From the NCBI RefSeq assembly GCF_009933335.1, contig NZ_MAEL01000057.1:57942-121941 (forward strand): a stretch of DNA of 64,000 nt, written 5' to 3'. The stretch comes from Candidatus Enterococcus willemsii (GTDB lineage Bacteria > Bacillota > Bacilli > Lactobacillales > Enterococcaceae). Shown here in pieces: positions 51,068 to 60,474 of this stretch. How positions within the stretch are numbered: the stretch's first letter is position 1; each line of letters begins with the position of its first letter. Position numbers and translations under genes: made by a program. A model generated the notes under the pieces. The model was given only the letters and a program-made list of their open reading frames with translations. It did not search any database and had not been told where the DNA came from.

Positions 51068-51104
51068 AAATAGCTCTCCCTGATGATTAGGGAGGGCTAT
51101 TTTT
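51066..51104 (+). terminator. Terminator of the aro operon
   Basis: AAAAATAGC...CTCCCT (51066-51081) pairs with AGGGAG...GCTATTTTT (51089-51104). Confidence 0.93.
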
Positions 51105-51203
51105 AAGTTTTCTACAAAAATATTAAATTTCCAATTTTTATTTGCTTTCTCTACTAGGTCATGTATCCTATAATAAGAAAGATAATTTGGAGGAACAATT
51201 GTT

Positions 51204-52355
51204 ATGAGTCGTATGGATCGATATAAACATATACATGAAGAATCGAAGCAATCATTACTAGCGAGGAAAACACGAAAAGCACACCCCACCGAGAATTGGG
51301 AAGACAAATATCGAGAAGAAGAGCCTGTCGAAGCGCCGATACTAGGTGATTATGAGCCTCCCAAAAAATCAAAGAAAAAAATCAGATTTTCACGGCCCTT
51401 TCAATCAAATGAACCTGAAAATTACTATGAAGAGCCACCGTTAAAGAAACCAAAGAAAAAGCGACGTAAGCATCGTTTTTTGCGCTGTTTAGTGAAATTA
51501 CTTATTTTATTATTGGCGTATTCAGGCATCTCTTTCTTTGCAGGACAACAAGTGGCAAAATGGGATAGTTCTACCAAGGCTGAAACAGAAGAATTTAATG
51601 GTTTTGCTAGTGCAGATGGAAGCCACAATATTTTGTTAATTGGAAATGATAGTCGTGATGGTGAATCAGCACGTGCTGATACGATTATGATCTTACAACT
51701 AGATGGTCCATCGAAAAAGCCCAAACTAATTTCCTTTATGCGTGACACTTATGTGACAATTCCTGGTGTTGGCGAAAATAAATTAAATGCCGCTTATGCG
51801 TATGGCGGTGCTGAATTAGTTCGAACAACATTGTCACAAAATTTTGGTATTGATACACAATACTACACAACAGTCGATTTCAAAACATTTGAAAAAGTCA
51901 TTGATACACTATTTTCAAATGGTGTTAAAATTGATGCGGAAAAAGATATGAGCAAAAACTTAGAAGTTCCGATTAAAAAAGGACCCCAATCAATGGATGG
52001 ATTAACATTATTACAATATGCCCGCTTCCGAATGGATGAGGAGGGTGATTTTGGACGCATTCGTCGTCAGCAACAAGTAATGAACGCTATTTTTCATCAA
52101 ATGAAAAATCCGTTGACCTTATTAAAATTACCTTATGCGACTGGGAAAGTGATGGGGTATGCTTCAACCGATTTATCACCAGGCTTTCTAATAAAAAATA
52201 CGTTATCAATAGCTAAAGGTGCTGGCGGGGTTGACCGTTTGAGTGTACCGGTAGATGATTCGTGGTACTATGGCGAGACCTATGAAGCCGGAAGCGTTTT
52301 AATTGCCGATGATCAAATGAACCGACAAGCGATTAAAGACTTTCTTGCAAAATAG
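51204..52355 (+). CDS. LytR-CpsA-Psr (LCP) family cell-wall polymer ligase
   Basis: 383 residues. A long basic and acidic cytoplasmic tail (about 1-93, including KKPKKKRRKHRF) precedes one membrane helix (about 97-115, LLILLLAYSGISFFAGQ). The external LCP domain has NILLIGNDSRDGESARADTIMIL, ISFMRDTYVTIPG, NAAYAYGGAEL and LLQYARFRMDEEGDFGRIRRQQQV, with the conserved Arg and Asp of the lipid-phosphate site. LCP enzymes attach teichoic acids or polysaccharides to peptidoglycan. A TATAAT box lies about 35 bp before the ATG. Confidence 0.93.
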   Translation: MSRMDRYKHIHEESKQSLLARKTRKAHPTENWEDKYREEEPVEAPILGDYEPPKKSKKKIRFSRPFQSNEPENYYEEPPLKKPKKKRRKHRFLRCLVKLLILLLAYSGISFFAGQQVAKWDSSTKAETEEFNGFASADGSHNILLIGNDSRDGESARADTIMILQLDGPSKKPKLISFMRDTYVTIPGVGENKLNAAYAYGGAELVRTTLSQNFGIDTQYYTTVDFKTFEKVIDTLFSNGVKIDAEKDMSKNLEVPIKKGPQSMDGLTLLQYARFRMDEEGDFGRIRRQQQVMNAIFHQMKNPLTLLKLPYATGKVMGYASTDLSPGFLIKNTLSIAKGAGGVDRLSVPVDDSWYYGETYEAGSVLIADDQMNRQAIKDFLAK

Positions 52356-52436
52356 AGGTACAGGACTTTCAAAAGTTGCTGATTTTATGCTATATTAGTA
52401 CTAACGTTTGAAAATTGTTTGAAACGAGGATAGAAA

Positions 52437-53285
52437 ATGAAATTAGCAATTGTTACAGATAGTACCGCATTTTTATCAGAAGGTACTCGCAAGCATCCTG
52501 ACTTATCGATTATTCCTATTCCAGTAATTCTAGACGGGAAGATTTTTAATGAAGGTATTGATATTGAAGCCGATGAATATTATGATTTACTGAAAAACAG
52601 TAAAGAATTCCCCACAACTTCTCAACCAGCTTTGGGAGAGGCGTTAGAGTTGTATCAATCTTTAGCAGCACAAGGATATGACACAATCATTAGTATCCAT
52701 TTGTCGTTAGGAATTTCTGGATTTGTTCGTAATCTCCATACAATTGCAGATGCGATTGACGGAGTGACAATTATTCCTTATGATTCCAAAATTACTAGTA
52801 TGCCAATGGGATACATGGTTGAAGCAGCGTTGAATTTAGCTGATCAAGGAAAATCTTTAGAAGATATCTTGGCACATCTTGATATGATTCGTGATCATAC
52901 GAATGCGTATATGATTGTCGATGATTTGAACAACTTAGTACGTGGTGGACGATTAACAAATGGGGCCGCTTTAGTTGCTGGTTTATTGAAGATTAAACCA
53001 GTGTTAACCTTTGAAGATGGAAAAATTGTTCTCTTTGAAAAGATACGCTCTAGTAAAAAAGCTTTCAACCGTGCAGAAGAAATTATTGGCCAACGTAAAC
53101 AAGAATACAATCGTCCAGTAAAAATGTATATCATTCATGCAAATAATTTAGAAGTTGCACTTGAAGAAAAACAAAAATTACAAGAAAAATACCCAGATGT
53201 TCCCATTGAAATCGGTCATTTTGGACCAGTTATTGGCACACATTTAGGCGAAAAAGCAATTGGGTTCGCTATTACAGCTATTTAA
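52437..53285 (+). CDS. DegV-family fatty-acid-binding protein
   Basis: 282 residues. The N-terminal lobe starts KLAIVTDSTAFLSEG and has EFPTTSQPALGEALELYQSL, ISIHLSLGISG and YDSKITSMPMGYMV. The second lobe has VDDLNNLVRGGRLTNGAALVAGLLKIKPVL and ends GPVIGTHLGEKAIG. DegV (FakB-like) proteins carry fatty acids in the cytoplasm, often for phosphorylation by FakA. No fakA occurs here. It is a single-gene unit with its own terminator. Confidence 0.92.
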   Translation: MKLAIVTDSTAFLSEGTRKHPDLSIIPIPVILDGKIFNEGIDIEADEYYDLLKNSKEFPTTSQPALGEALELYQSLAAQGYDTIISIHLSLGISGFVRNLHTIADAIDGVTIIPYDSKITSMPMGYMVEAALNLADQGKSLEDILAHLDMIRDHTNAYMIVDDLNNLVRGGRLTNGAALVAGLLKIKPVLTFEDGKIVLFEKIRSSKKAFNRAEEIIGQRKQEYNRPVKMYIIHANNLEVALEEKQKLQEKYPDVPIEIGHFGPVIGTHLGEKAIGFAITAI

Positions 53286-53289
53286 CAAG

Positions 53290-53318
53290 AAAAACTCGCG
53301 GGTGACTCGCGAGTTTTT
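53290..53318 (+). terminator. Terminator after the degV-type gene
   Basis: AAAAACTCGCG (53290-53300) pairs with CGCGAGTTTTT (53308-53318). Confidence 0.92.
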
Positions 53319-53347
53319 GTGTATGCTGATTATTGAGGAGGCAGAAA

Positions 53348-53926
53348 TTGAAAATTGTATTAGTAAGACATGGGGAGTCTGTCTATAATAAGTTTAACCG
53401 TGAAAATCCTGAAAAGCGATTGTTTACTGGTGCTTTTGATACACCTTTAACAGAAAAAGGGCGGCAACAAGCACGCTTGTTACGGAACGTCCAAGACATC
53501 AAGCAAATAGAAGCCATTTATTCTTCTCCTTTGTCACGTGCCGTGGAAACTGCCAAACTAGCAACAAATCATGCGGAACTCACACTTGATGCACGTTTAA
53601 TTGAACGCTCATTAGGTGAGTTAGAAGGACATTCTTTGGCAGATATTGGCGACATTTGTGCTGCGCTTCCGAAAGATTTCGCCCATAGCTTCACGGCAAA
53701 GGCACCTGGTGGAGAAAATTATCAAGAGGTTCTTGAGCGGACCAGTGCTTTTTTTAACGAACAACCAAAACAAGATTTGCTCGTTTTTGCCCATCAAGGA
53801 TCCATTCGTACGATGATGATGTATCTGATGAATTTAGATTCTGAAGAAACACTCACGTTAAACATCCCTAATTGCCAACCGATTTGTTTAGAAGGGACAC
53901 ACTTTGGCACATTCCAACGTTTATAA
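53348..53926 (+). CDS. Histidine phosphatase (phosphoglycerate mutase-like) family protein
   Basis: 192 residues from TTG 53348, 6 nt after GAGGAGG. An earlier in-frame TTG lies across that ribosome site and is unlikely. The catalytic motif is VLVRHGESVYNKF, with RAVETAKLA, ERSLGELEG and the second His in LLVFAHQGSIRTMMM. The family includes cofactor-dependent mutases and broad phosphatases. The short size points to a phosphatase, substrate unknown. Confidence 0.9.
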   Translation: MKIVLVRHGESVYNKFNRENPEKRLFTGAFDTPLTEKGRQQARLLRNVQDIKQIEAIYSSPLSRAVETAKLATNHAELTLDARLIERSLGELEGHSLADIGDICAALPKDFAHSFTAKAPGGENYQEVLERTSAFFNEQPKQDLLVFAHQGSIRTMMMYLMNLDSEETLTLNIPNCQPICLEGTHFGTFQRL

Positions 53927-53932
53927 AAAATT

Positions 53933-53973
53933 AAAAACGCTCCGAAATCTTAGCTATTTCGGAGCGTTTTTTT
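53933..53973. terminator. Bidirectional terminator that contains the end of menI
   Basis: AAAAACGCTCCGAAAT (53933-53948) pairs perfectly with ATTTCGGAGCGTTTTT (53956-53971). The leftward thioesterase gene stops inside it. Confidence 0.93.
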
Positions 53974-54333
53974 ATTAATCATTAACGTGCATGTACCGGT
54001 AGCGATTTTTTGTTTACCACACCAAATAACTGCTTGCCAAAAGTGCATTCGTCCACCGATTTTTTCAGGAGTCGCTTCGACAAGTAATTCCCCATATTGA
54101 ATCGCGGATAAATGACTAACGTGTAAATCCACACCAACTGCAAATGACTGATCATCTACATGGTGGTTGGCACCGATGCTACAAGCTGTTTCGATTAAAA
54201 CACCACTAATTCCTCCATGCAAATAGCCAAAAGGTTGGTGATGAGTATCAGAAATAGTCAACGTTAAAGAAACTTTTTCTGGTGTTATTTCTTGCGTCTG
54301 AATTCCTAAATAGGTTAATAAATTCATCGTCAT
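53950..54333 (-). CDS. menI: Hotdog-fold acyl-CoA thioesterase, probably DHNA-CoA hydrolase (MenI)
   Basis: 127 residues from the ATG complementary to 54331-54333, which follows AAAGGAAG. Upstream in-frame codons lie before that site. The PaaI/4HBT hotdog motif QPFGYLHGGISGVLIETACSIGA carries the catalytic region. It lies divergently next to menB, whose product is DHNA-CoA, the proposed substrate. This context makes DHNA-CoA hydrolysis the best guess, although other acyl-CoA substrates are possible. The last codons and stop sit inside the bidirectional terminator at 53933-53973. Confidence 0.75.
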   Translation of the reverse strand: MTMNLLTYLGIQTQEITPEKVSLTLTISDTHHQPFGYLHGGISGVLIETACSIGANHHVDDQSFAVGVDLHVSHLSAIQYGELLVEATPEKIGGRMHFWQAVIWCGKQKIATGTCTLMINKKTLRNS

Positions 54334-54469
54334 GTCACTTCCTTTGATTATTAGTATAGCGGATACAATAAAAAAACGCGAATTCTTCTTCATTTTATAA
54401 ATCAAACATTACCTATTTTCTACTTCTTTTTGTATAATAGATAGGTGATTACACAAAGGAGGCAATTCT

Positions 54470-55285
54470 ATGAGAGAATGGCAAACAATTAAAACTTATG
54501 AAGAAATACTTTTTGAGCAACATGGAAAAGTAGCTAAAATAACAATTAATCGTCCAGAGAGACATAACGCATTTACCCCAAAAACAGTCTCTGAAATGAT
54601 TGATGCATTTAATATTAGCCGAGATAAACAAGATATCGGTGTTATTATTTTAACAGGGGCTGGAGACTTAGCCTTTTGTTCAGGCGGCGACCAAAAAGTC
54701 CGTGGACATGGTGGCTATGTTGGCGAAGACGATGTTCCTCGTTTGAATGTATTGGACTTACAACGTTTGATTCGCGTGATTCCTAAACCAGTTATTGCCA
54801 TGGTTAAAGGTTGGTCAATTGGCGGCGGGAATGTCTTGCAATTAGTTTGTGACATTACAATTGCTGCAGACAACGCTAAATTTGGCCAAACAGGTCCAAA
54901 CGTTGGTAGCTTTGATGGCGGCTACGGTTCAGGTTATTTAGCACGTGTCGTAGGTCATAAAAAAGCCAAAGAAGTCTGGTTTATGACCAAACAATACACA
55001 GCTGAAGAAGCATTAGCGATGAATTGGATTAATACAATTGTACCGTTAGAAGAAGTTGAAGATGTAACAATGGAATGGGCAGAAACGATGTTGAAGAAAA
55101 GTCCTTTGGCATTGCGCATGATTAAAGCCTCATTGAACGCTGATACAGATGGATTAGCAGGTATTCAACAATTAGCCGGCGATGCTACCTTGTTATACTA
55201 TACGATGGATGAAGCGAAAGAAGGGCGCGACGCATTTAAAGAAAAACGAGACCCTGATTTTGACCAATTTCCTAAGTTCCCATAA
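54470..55285 (+). CDS. menB: 1,4-dihydroxy-2-naphthoyl-CoA synthase
   Basis: 271 residues of the crotonase fold. MenB signatures: [73 protein letters not shown] and the C-terminal [12 protein letters not shown]. It closes the second ring of the naphthoquinone. It is first in the men operon here, with AAAGGAGG upstream and a TATAAT box at 54433-54438. It shares one base with menE (TAATG). Confidence 0.97.
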   Translation: MREWQTIKTYEEILFEQHGKVAKITINRPERHNAFTPKTVSEMIDAFNISRDKQDIGVIILTGAGDLAFCSGGDQKVRGHGGYVGEDDVPRLNVLDLQRLIRVIPKPVIAMVKGWSIGGGNVLQLVCDITIAADNAKFGQTGPNVGSFDGGYGSGYLARVVGHKKAKEVWFMTKQYTAEEALAMNWINTIVPLEEVEDVTMEWAETMLKKSPLALRMIKASLNADTDGLAGIQQLAGDATLLYYTMDEAKEGRDAFKEKRDPDFDQFPKFP

Positions 55286-56712
55286 TGTGGCCAAATAGTT
55301 GGTTGCAATATCAAGCGAAATTGCAACCGGAAAGACCAGCATTTTATTGGAAAGATAAAAGCTGGTCTTTTTCCGCTTTGAACCAGCACGTTCAAGCGTA
55401 CGCAGCATACTATCAACAAAAACTTCCTAAATCGATTCAACGCGTCGCTCTTTTTAGTGAAAATACAGATAGGATGTTGTTCTCTATTTTAGCTTTATGG
55501 GAGTTAGGTATCGAAATCCAATTTTTAAATACGCGTTTGACAACCGAAGAGCTCCTCTTTCAGCTAACAGATGCTCAAACAATCATTGTTATTAGTGAAA
55601 AACAAGTCGGACAAGTATCGACTATTTCTTTTCCGTTGACAAGTGAGTTGCAGATAATTTCACCTACAGATTATGTTGATGATGGCTATCAAGAGGATCA
55701 AATCGCTTCAATCATGTATACTTCAGGAACGACAGGACAACCTAAAGGCGTCCCGCAGACATTTGGTAATCATCGAGCGAGTGCAGAGGCCACACAAGAA
55801 AACATGCAGATTACATCAGCTGATTGTTGGTTATGTCCAACTGCTCTGTATCATATTAGTGGACTGTCAATTGTCTTACGGATGTTGCGCTTAGGAATGA
55901 GTCTGCATTTATACGAAAAGTTTGTTCCAGAACAACTTGTGCATGATATTTTATCAGGACAAGGCACCATTGCTTCTGTTGTCAGCAAAATGCTGACGGA
56001 TTGCTTGCCGTTACTCGAGGCTACCGCTTCTTTTCGTTACTTCTTACTTGGAGGCGGCCCGATTTCAGAAGCAATTTTGCAACAATGTGAGGCGAAAGGG
56101 TTACGAGTGATTCAATCATTCGGCATGACAGAAACCTGTTCACAAGTGATTGCGATGCCACCAGAAAAAGCCCAAGAAAAACTAGGCTCCACTGGTATTC
56201 CGTTGAAAGAGGTCTCGTTAAAACTTGAAAGAGGCGAAATTCTATTAAAAGGGCCGAGTATTGTCACTAATTATTTGAATCATCGCGGAGAGAATGCTTG
56301 GGACAATGAGGGCTGGTTTCACACCGGTGATTTAGGAAAAATAGATGAGGACGGCTATTTGTATGTATTGAGTCGGATGAGTGAATTGATTATTTCTGGC
56401 GGAGAAAATATTTATCCGGCGGAAGTAGAGAAAGTCTTGCTCCAACATCCAGCTATTCAAGAAGCTGTTGTGGTCGGACAAGAAGATGTGACTTGGGGAC
56501 AAGTACCAGTCGCTTACCTAAAAATCAACCAATCGCTCACATTGTCAGAAGTGACACAATCATTGCAAGTATTAGCGAAATACAAACGTCCGAAAGCTTT
56601 TTTTGTGGTCAAAACTATTCCAAAAACAGCGAGTGGAAAACCCTTAAAGCGCAAATTTTTAACTGAAGAAAGAGTGAATTTTATTGAGTACCAACTTAAC
56701 GACATACGTTAG
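55285..56712 (+). CDS. menE: 2-succinylbenzoate-CoA ligase
   Basis: 475 residues of the adenylating-enzyme family. The ATP loop reads IMYTSGTTGQPKGVPQTFGNH, then IQSFGMTETCSQV, EGWFHTGDLGKIDEDGYLYVLSR and the C-terminal GKPLKR Lys motif. It activates o-succinylbenzoate with CoA to feed menB. It overlaps menB by one base and menF by 29 bp. Confidence 0.94.
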   Translation: MWPNSWLQYQAKLQPERPAFYWKDKSWSFSALNQHVQAYAAYYQQKLPKSIQRVALFSENTDRMLFSILALWELGIEIQFLNTRLTTEELLFQLTDAQTIIVISEKQVGQVSTISFPLTSELQIISPTDYVDDGYQEDQIASIMYTSGTTGQPKGVPQTFGNHRASAEATQENMQITSADCWLCPTALYHISGLSIVLRMLRLGMSLHLYEKFVPEQLVHDILSGQGTIASVVSKMLTDCLPLLEATASFRYFLLGGGPISEAILQQCEAKGLRVIQSFGMTETCSQVIAMPPEKAQEKLGSTGIPLKEVSLKLERGEILLKGPSIVTNYLNHRGENAWDNEGWFHTGDLGKIDEDGYLYVLSRMSELIISGGENIYPAEVEKVLLQHPAIQEAVVVGQEDVTWGQVPVAYLKINQSLTLSEVTQSLQVLAKYKRPKAFFVVKTIPKTASGKPLKRKFLTEERVNFIEYQLNDIR

Positions 56713-58006
56713 CTATTCTTATGAAATCGATCCAGTATCATTAGTGGATGTTTTTAGTCAAAGTAATTCTTACCAAGGTGAACGCTTTTTTTGGCAATCT
56801 GCTGATAAACAAACAACTTTTTTAGGCTTAGGTATCGTTGAAAAAATACAAGGCGCAACATTTGAAGAAATCCAATCCTTTCAACAACATTTTATGGCGC
56901 GTTGTAAACTGCTTCCGAGTACAATCGAGCAAGAACCAATTTTATTTGGAGGCTTTCCATTTGATCAATTCGCTCAAAATGAAGAACCGTTTTGGCAAGA
57001 ATTGGAACAAGGTTATTTTCTATTACCAAGAATGTTATTTAGTCAACAAGCAAGCAAGATGGTAGTCACGATTACTGTTCCGCAGAAAGAGCAAGAACAA
57101 ATCAGTTCTATCCAACAGGACGTCACAAATATCCTTTCGGCTGCTGTTCAACCGATTGTTTGCCCAGTTATTGAAGAAACTGAGATTGATGTCGCTAACT
57201 GGCGAACCTTGGTTGAAAAGAGTGTGGCCGAAATTCAACAAGGAAAGTTAAAAAAAGTTGTACTTGCTCGGCAAATGAAACTAACGACAGAAGAAGCATT
57301 TATTGCTTCGACGATCTTATGTAATTTATCGGAACAACAACCTAATACTTATTTATTTGTGCTTGAAGGACCTACTCGTACCTTTATTGGCGCAACACCG
57401 GAACGTTTAATTGAAGCGACGCCTGATTATTTTGTGACGGCAAGTGTTGCTGGATCCATTGCGCGAGGACAAACTGTTTCAGAGGACGAGGCATTGGGCC
57501 AATCGTTACTCGATGATGCCAAAAATTCACACGAGCATGGGCTGGTTGTGAATCGAATTGAGCAAGAGTTAGCACCTTTTACTGAAGAGGTGACTTTGGG
57601 AACGCGTCGACTATTGAAAAATAGAGACATTCAACATATTTATCTGCCTATTTTTGGCAAGCGAAAAAAAGACATTTCTTTACTTTCAGTCATTCAATCG
57701 TTACATCCAACACCTGCTTTAGGTGGCGAACCGCGCGAGGCAGCTTTGCAATGGTTAGCGGAAAATGAATGTGGTCGTGGCCTATATGGCGCACCGATTG
57801 GCTGGTTAAGTTTAACAGAAGACATTGGTGAGTTTGCAGTTGGCATTCGTTCCGGCGTATTTAGTTCAAAAGAAGCTATTTTATATGCCGGTTGCGGTAT
57901 TGTCGGCGAATCAGTTGCAGTAGACGAAGAAAATGAAACACGAATCAAATTCCAACCAATGTTACGAGGAGTGAGAGGCAATGAATCATCAAAAAACAAT
58001 GACTAG
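56684..58006 (+). CDS. menF: Isochorismate synthase
   Basis: 440 residues from TTG 56684, which lies inside the end of menE with a GAAAGAG site upstream. The chorismate-binding domain has KLKKVVLARQMKL, TFIGATPERLIEA, VAGSIARGQTVSEDE, KNSHEHGLVVNRIEQEL, LHPTPALGGEPREAAL and YAGCGIVGESVA. It draws chorismate away from aromatic amino acids. It overlaps menD by 26 bp. Confidence 0.95.
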   Translation: MSTNLTTYVSYSYEIDPVSLVDVFSQSNSYQGERFFWQSADKQTTFLGLGIVEKIQGATFEEIQSFQQHFMARCKLLPSTIEQEPILFGGFPFDQFAQNEEPFWQELEQGYFLLPRMLFSQQASKMVVTITVPQKEQEQISSIQQDVTNILSAAVQPIVCPVIEETEIDVANWRTLVEKSVAEIQQGKLKKVVLARQMKLTTEEAFIASTILCNLSEQQPNTYLFVLEGPTRTFIGATPERLIEATPDYFVTASVAGSIARGQTVSEDEALGQSLLDDAKNSHEHGLVVNRIEQELAPFTEEVTLGTRRLLKNRDIQHIYLPIFGKRKKDISLLSVIQSLHPTPALGGEPREAALQWLAENECGRGLYGAPIGWLSLTEDIGEFAVGIRSGVFSSKEAILYAGCGIVGESVAVDEENETRIKFQPMLRGVRGNESSKNND

Positions 58007-59672
58007 TTATTTGCTAGCTTTTATTGAAGGATTGAAACATGCGGGAATTGAGCAAGTGGTGATTAGTCCAGGTTCACGCTCGACACCAGTCGCCTTGTTA
58101 CTCCACCGAGAAACGGCCATTGATTGCTACATCGATGTTGATGAACGGTCGGCCGGATTTTTTGCCTTAGGTTTAATCAAAGCGACGGATAAACCAGTTG
58201 CGCTTTTATGTACTTCTGGGACCGCCGCAGCCAATTATTATCCGGCTGTTTGTGAAGCGGAGTCCACGAATTTACCCTTGGTCATTTTAACCACTGATCG
58301 ACCACCAGAATTACGAAATGTCGGCGCACCACAGGCGATGAGCCAGCAACTGCTTTACGCCGATCATGTCAAACGCTTCACAGAATTATCTGTACCTGAA
58401 GCAACGGATGACATGTTGCGTTATAGCCATTGGCAAGCATTATCGAATGTCTTATTTTCACAAGAAACACCTAAAGGACCCGTTCATTTGAACTTACCTT
58501 TAAGAGAACCTTTGCTGCCAGATTTAACGATGGAAAAACCAGAAATGACAGTGATGGACGTGCCTCCTGTGATGCGTAGAGCAGCATTAACGTCATACAC
58601 CCATTTGTTCGAAAAAAAAGGCGTCATAATCGTTGGCGAACAACGCAGCCAAGAAGAAGCAGAACAATTAGTGGCGCTTGCAAAACGACTTAATTGGCCG
58701 ATTATCGGAGATCCATTAACCAATTTAGCTGCGAATGACCCTGAGTTTACGTACTACGTAAAGCAAACTGACCTTATTTTTGGACAGCCAGTACTTGAAC
58801 AACCAGAAGTGATTCTTCAATTTGGTCGTTTACCTGTCACGAAATCAGTGATGATGTATCTTAAATCCTTAGACGATATCACCACCATTTTAGTTGATGA
58901 TCGCTTACGTGACCAATTACAACGAACGAATGTTTATCTGGATTTAACGGTGGCGGAATTTGTTGCTAGTATAGAAGAACTAACTATTCAGCCAATTGAA
59001 ACATCTTGGTTGGCTAGTTGGCAAGCACGTCAAAAAATGGCAACAAAATTATTGCAAGCAGAACAACAGTTGACTCAGTTAACCGAATCATCAGCGACAC
59101 GTGCATTATTATCTACTTTAGCTGATAATCCATTATTTGTAGCCAATAGCAATGCCATTCGTTTTGTGGATCGTTTGTCAGGCGCTACGAAGGCTACTGT
59201 CTATGGTAATCGAGGAGTTAATGGGATTGATGGATTAATTTCAACAACGGCAGGTATTGCAGCTGGTTGTCAAAAACCAACGTTTTTACTCATCGGTGAT
59301 TTAGCTTTTTTCCATGATATGAACGGTCTGCAAATGATTAAACAATTGCAGTTACCAGTTACTATTGTGCTATTAAATAATAATGGTGGCGGAATTTTTT
59401 CTTTTCTATCTCAAAACCAACTAGAAGCATCGGATTTTGAACCACTATTTGGGACACCACTTGATATGGATTTCCAACATGTAGCGGCATTGTATGGAGC
59501 AGCGTATCATCAACCAACTTCTTTGGTTGAATTTAGCGAATTAATTGCTGCAGCGCAAAAAACACCTGTCTTTCAAATTATTGAAGTTGTTGGCAAACAA
59601 CAAGACCCTGTCGATTTATGGAAACAGCTAAATCAAAACTATCAATTGGCTAGTGGTGAAACAGATGTTTAA
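57981..59672 (+). CDS. menD: SEPHCHC synthase (MenD)
   Basis: 563 residues, thiamine-diphosphate enzyme. The N-terminal region has VISPGSRSTPVALLLH, YIDVDERSAGFFALG and LLCTSGTAAANYYPA. The C-terminal ThDP/Mg site has GNRGVNGIDGLISTTAGIA, LIGDLAFFHDMNGLQ and LNNNGGGIFSFL. It joins isochorismate and 2-oxoglutarate. It overlaps menF and the following menH. Confidence 0.97.
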   Translation: MNHQKTMTSYLLAFIEGLKHAGIEQVVISPGSRSTPVALLLHRETAIDCYIDVDERSAGFFALGLIKATDKPVALLCTSGTAAANYYPAVCEAESTNLPLVILTTDRPPELRNVGAPQAMSQQLLYADHVKRFTELSVPEATDDMLRYSHWQALSNVLFSQETPKGPVHLNLPLREPLLPDLTMEKPEMTVMDVPPVMRRAALTSYTHLFEKKGVIIVGEQRSQEEAEQLVALAKRLNWPIIGDPLTNLAANDPEFTYYVKQTDLIFGQPVLEQPEVILQFGRLPVTKSVMMYLKSLDDITTILVDDRLRDQLQRTNVYLDLTVAEFVASIEELTIQPIETSWLASWQARQKMATKLLQAEQQLTQLTESSATRALLSTLADNPLFVANSNAIRFVDRLSGATKATVYGNRGVNGIDGLISTTAGIAAGCQKPTFLLIGDLAFFHDMNGLQMIKQLQLPVTIVLLNNNGGGIFSFLSQNQLEASDFEPLFGTPLDMDFQHVAALYGAAYHQPTSLVEFSELIAAAQKTPVFQIIEVVGKQQDPVDLWKQLNQNYQLASGETDV

Positions 59673-60474
59673 AACAGTTGACGAAGTGACTTATTATTAC
59701 CAATGGTTAACTCCTTATCATCGGGAAAAAGCAACAATCGTTTGCTTGCACGGTTTTACAGGTACGTCTAATACATTCGCTAATTTGCCGTGGTCAACCG
59801 ATTTTAACTATTTAGCGATTGATATGATTGGTCATGGTAAAAGTAGTGTATTTGTCCATCCAGAAAATTATGAAATGACTACAGTGATTCGTCATTTAAA
59901 AGAGTTGCTGACATCACTTGATATCCCGACTTATTTCTTATTGGGGTATTCGATGGGTGGACGGCTTGCTTTAGCGTGGGGGATAGAGGATTCTAATGTT
60001 CAAGGCATCTTATTAGAAAGTGCCTCGCCAGGTTTAGCAGGTAAAGACGCAAGACAGCAACGTTGCGAACAAGATGATGCACTCGCACAACGTATTTTAC
60101 TTAACTTACCTGATTTTGTTGCGTACTGGGAAGAATTGCCTTTATTTTCTTCTCAAAAATGCCTTTCAAACGAAAAGAGAACGAATGTTCGGAGTGAGCG
60201 ATTATCCCAACAAAGCTATGGATTGGCAATGAGTCTGTACATGATGGGAACGGGAAGACAAGCAAGTTATTGGGATAAGTTAGTTGCTGACAAGCCGATT
60301 CTTGCTATGACAGGGGCATTCGATACGAAATTCCAACACATCTCCCAACAAATGAAAGAGAAAAATCCGAAAATTCGAGTAGCGCAAATTAGCGATGCTG
60401 GTCACTGTATTCATTTGGAACAACCTCAAGTATTTGTAGAATTTGTGGAGCATTGGTTAAAGGAGCAACTATGA
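59665..60474 (+). CDS. menH: SHCHC synthase-like alpha/beta hydrolase (MenH)
   Basis: 269 residues from ATG 59665, overlapping the menD end by 8 bp; a GTG four codons earlier is an alternative. The alpha/beta-hydrolase fold has VCLHGFTGTSNTF, the nucleophile elbow LLGYSMGGRLAL and the late His in ISDAGHCIHLEQP. Position between menD and menC fits 2-succinyl-6-hydroxy-2,4-cyclohexadiene-1-carboxylate synthase. Its stop overlaps the menC start (ATGA). Confidence 0.9.
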   Translation: MFKTVDEVTYYYQWLTPYHREKATIVCLHGFTGTSNTFANLPWSTDFNYLAIDMIGHGKSSVFVHPENYEMTTVIRHLKELLTSLDIPTYFLLGYSMGGRLALAWGIEDSNVQGILLESASPGLAGKDARQQRCEQDDALAQRILLNLPDFVAYWEELPLFSSQKCLSNEKRTNVRSERLSQQSYGLAMSLYMMGTGRQASYWDKLVADKPILAMTGAFDTKFQHISQQMKEKNPKIRVAQISDAGHCIHLEQPQVFVEFVEHWLKEQL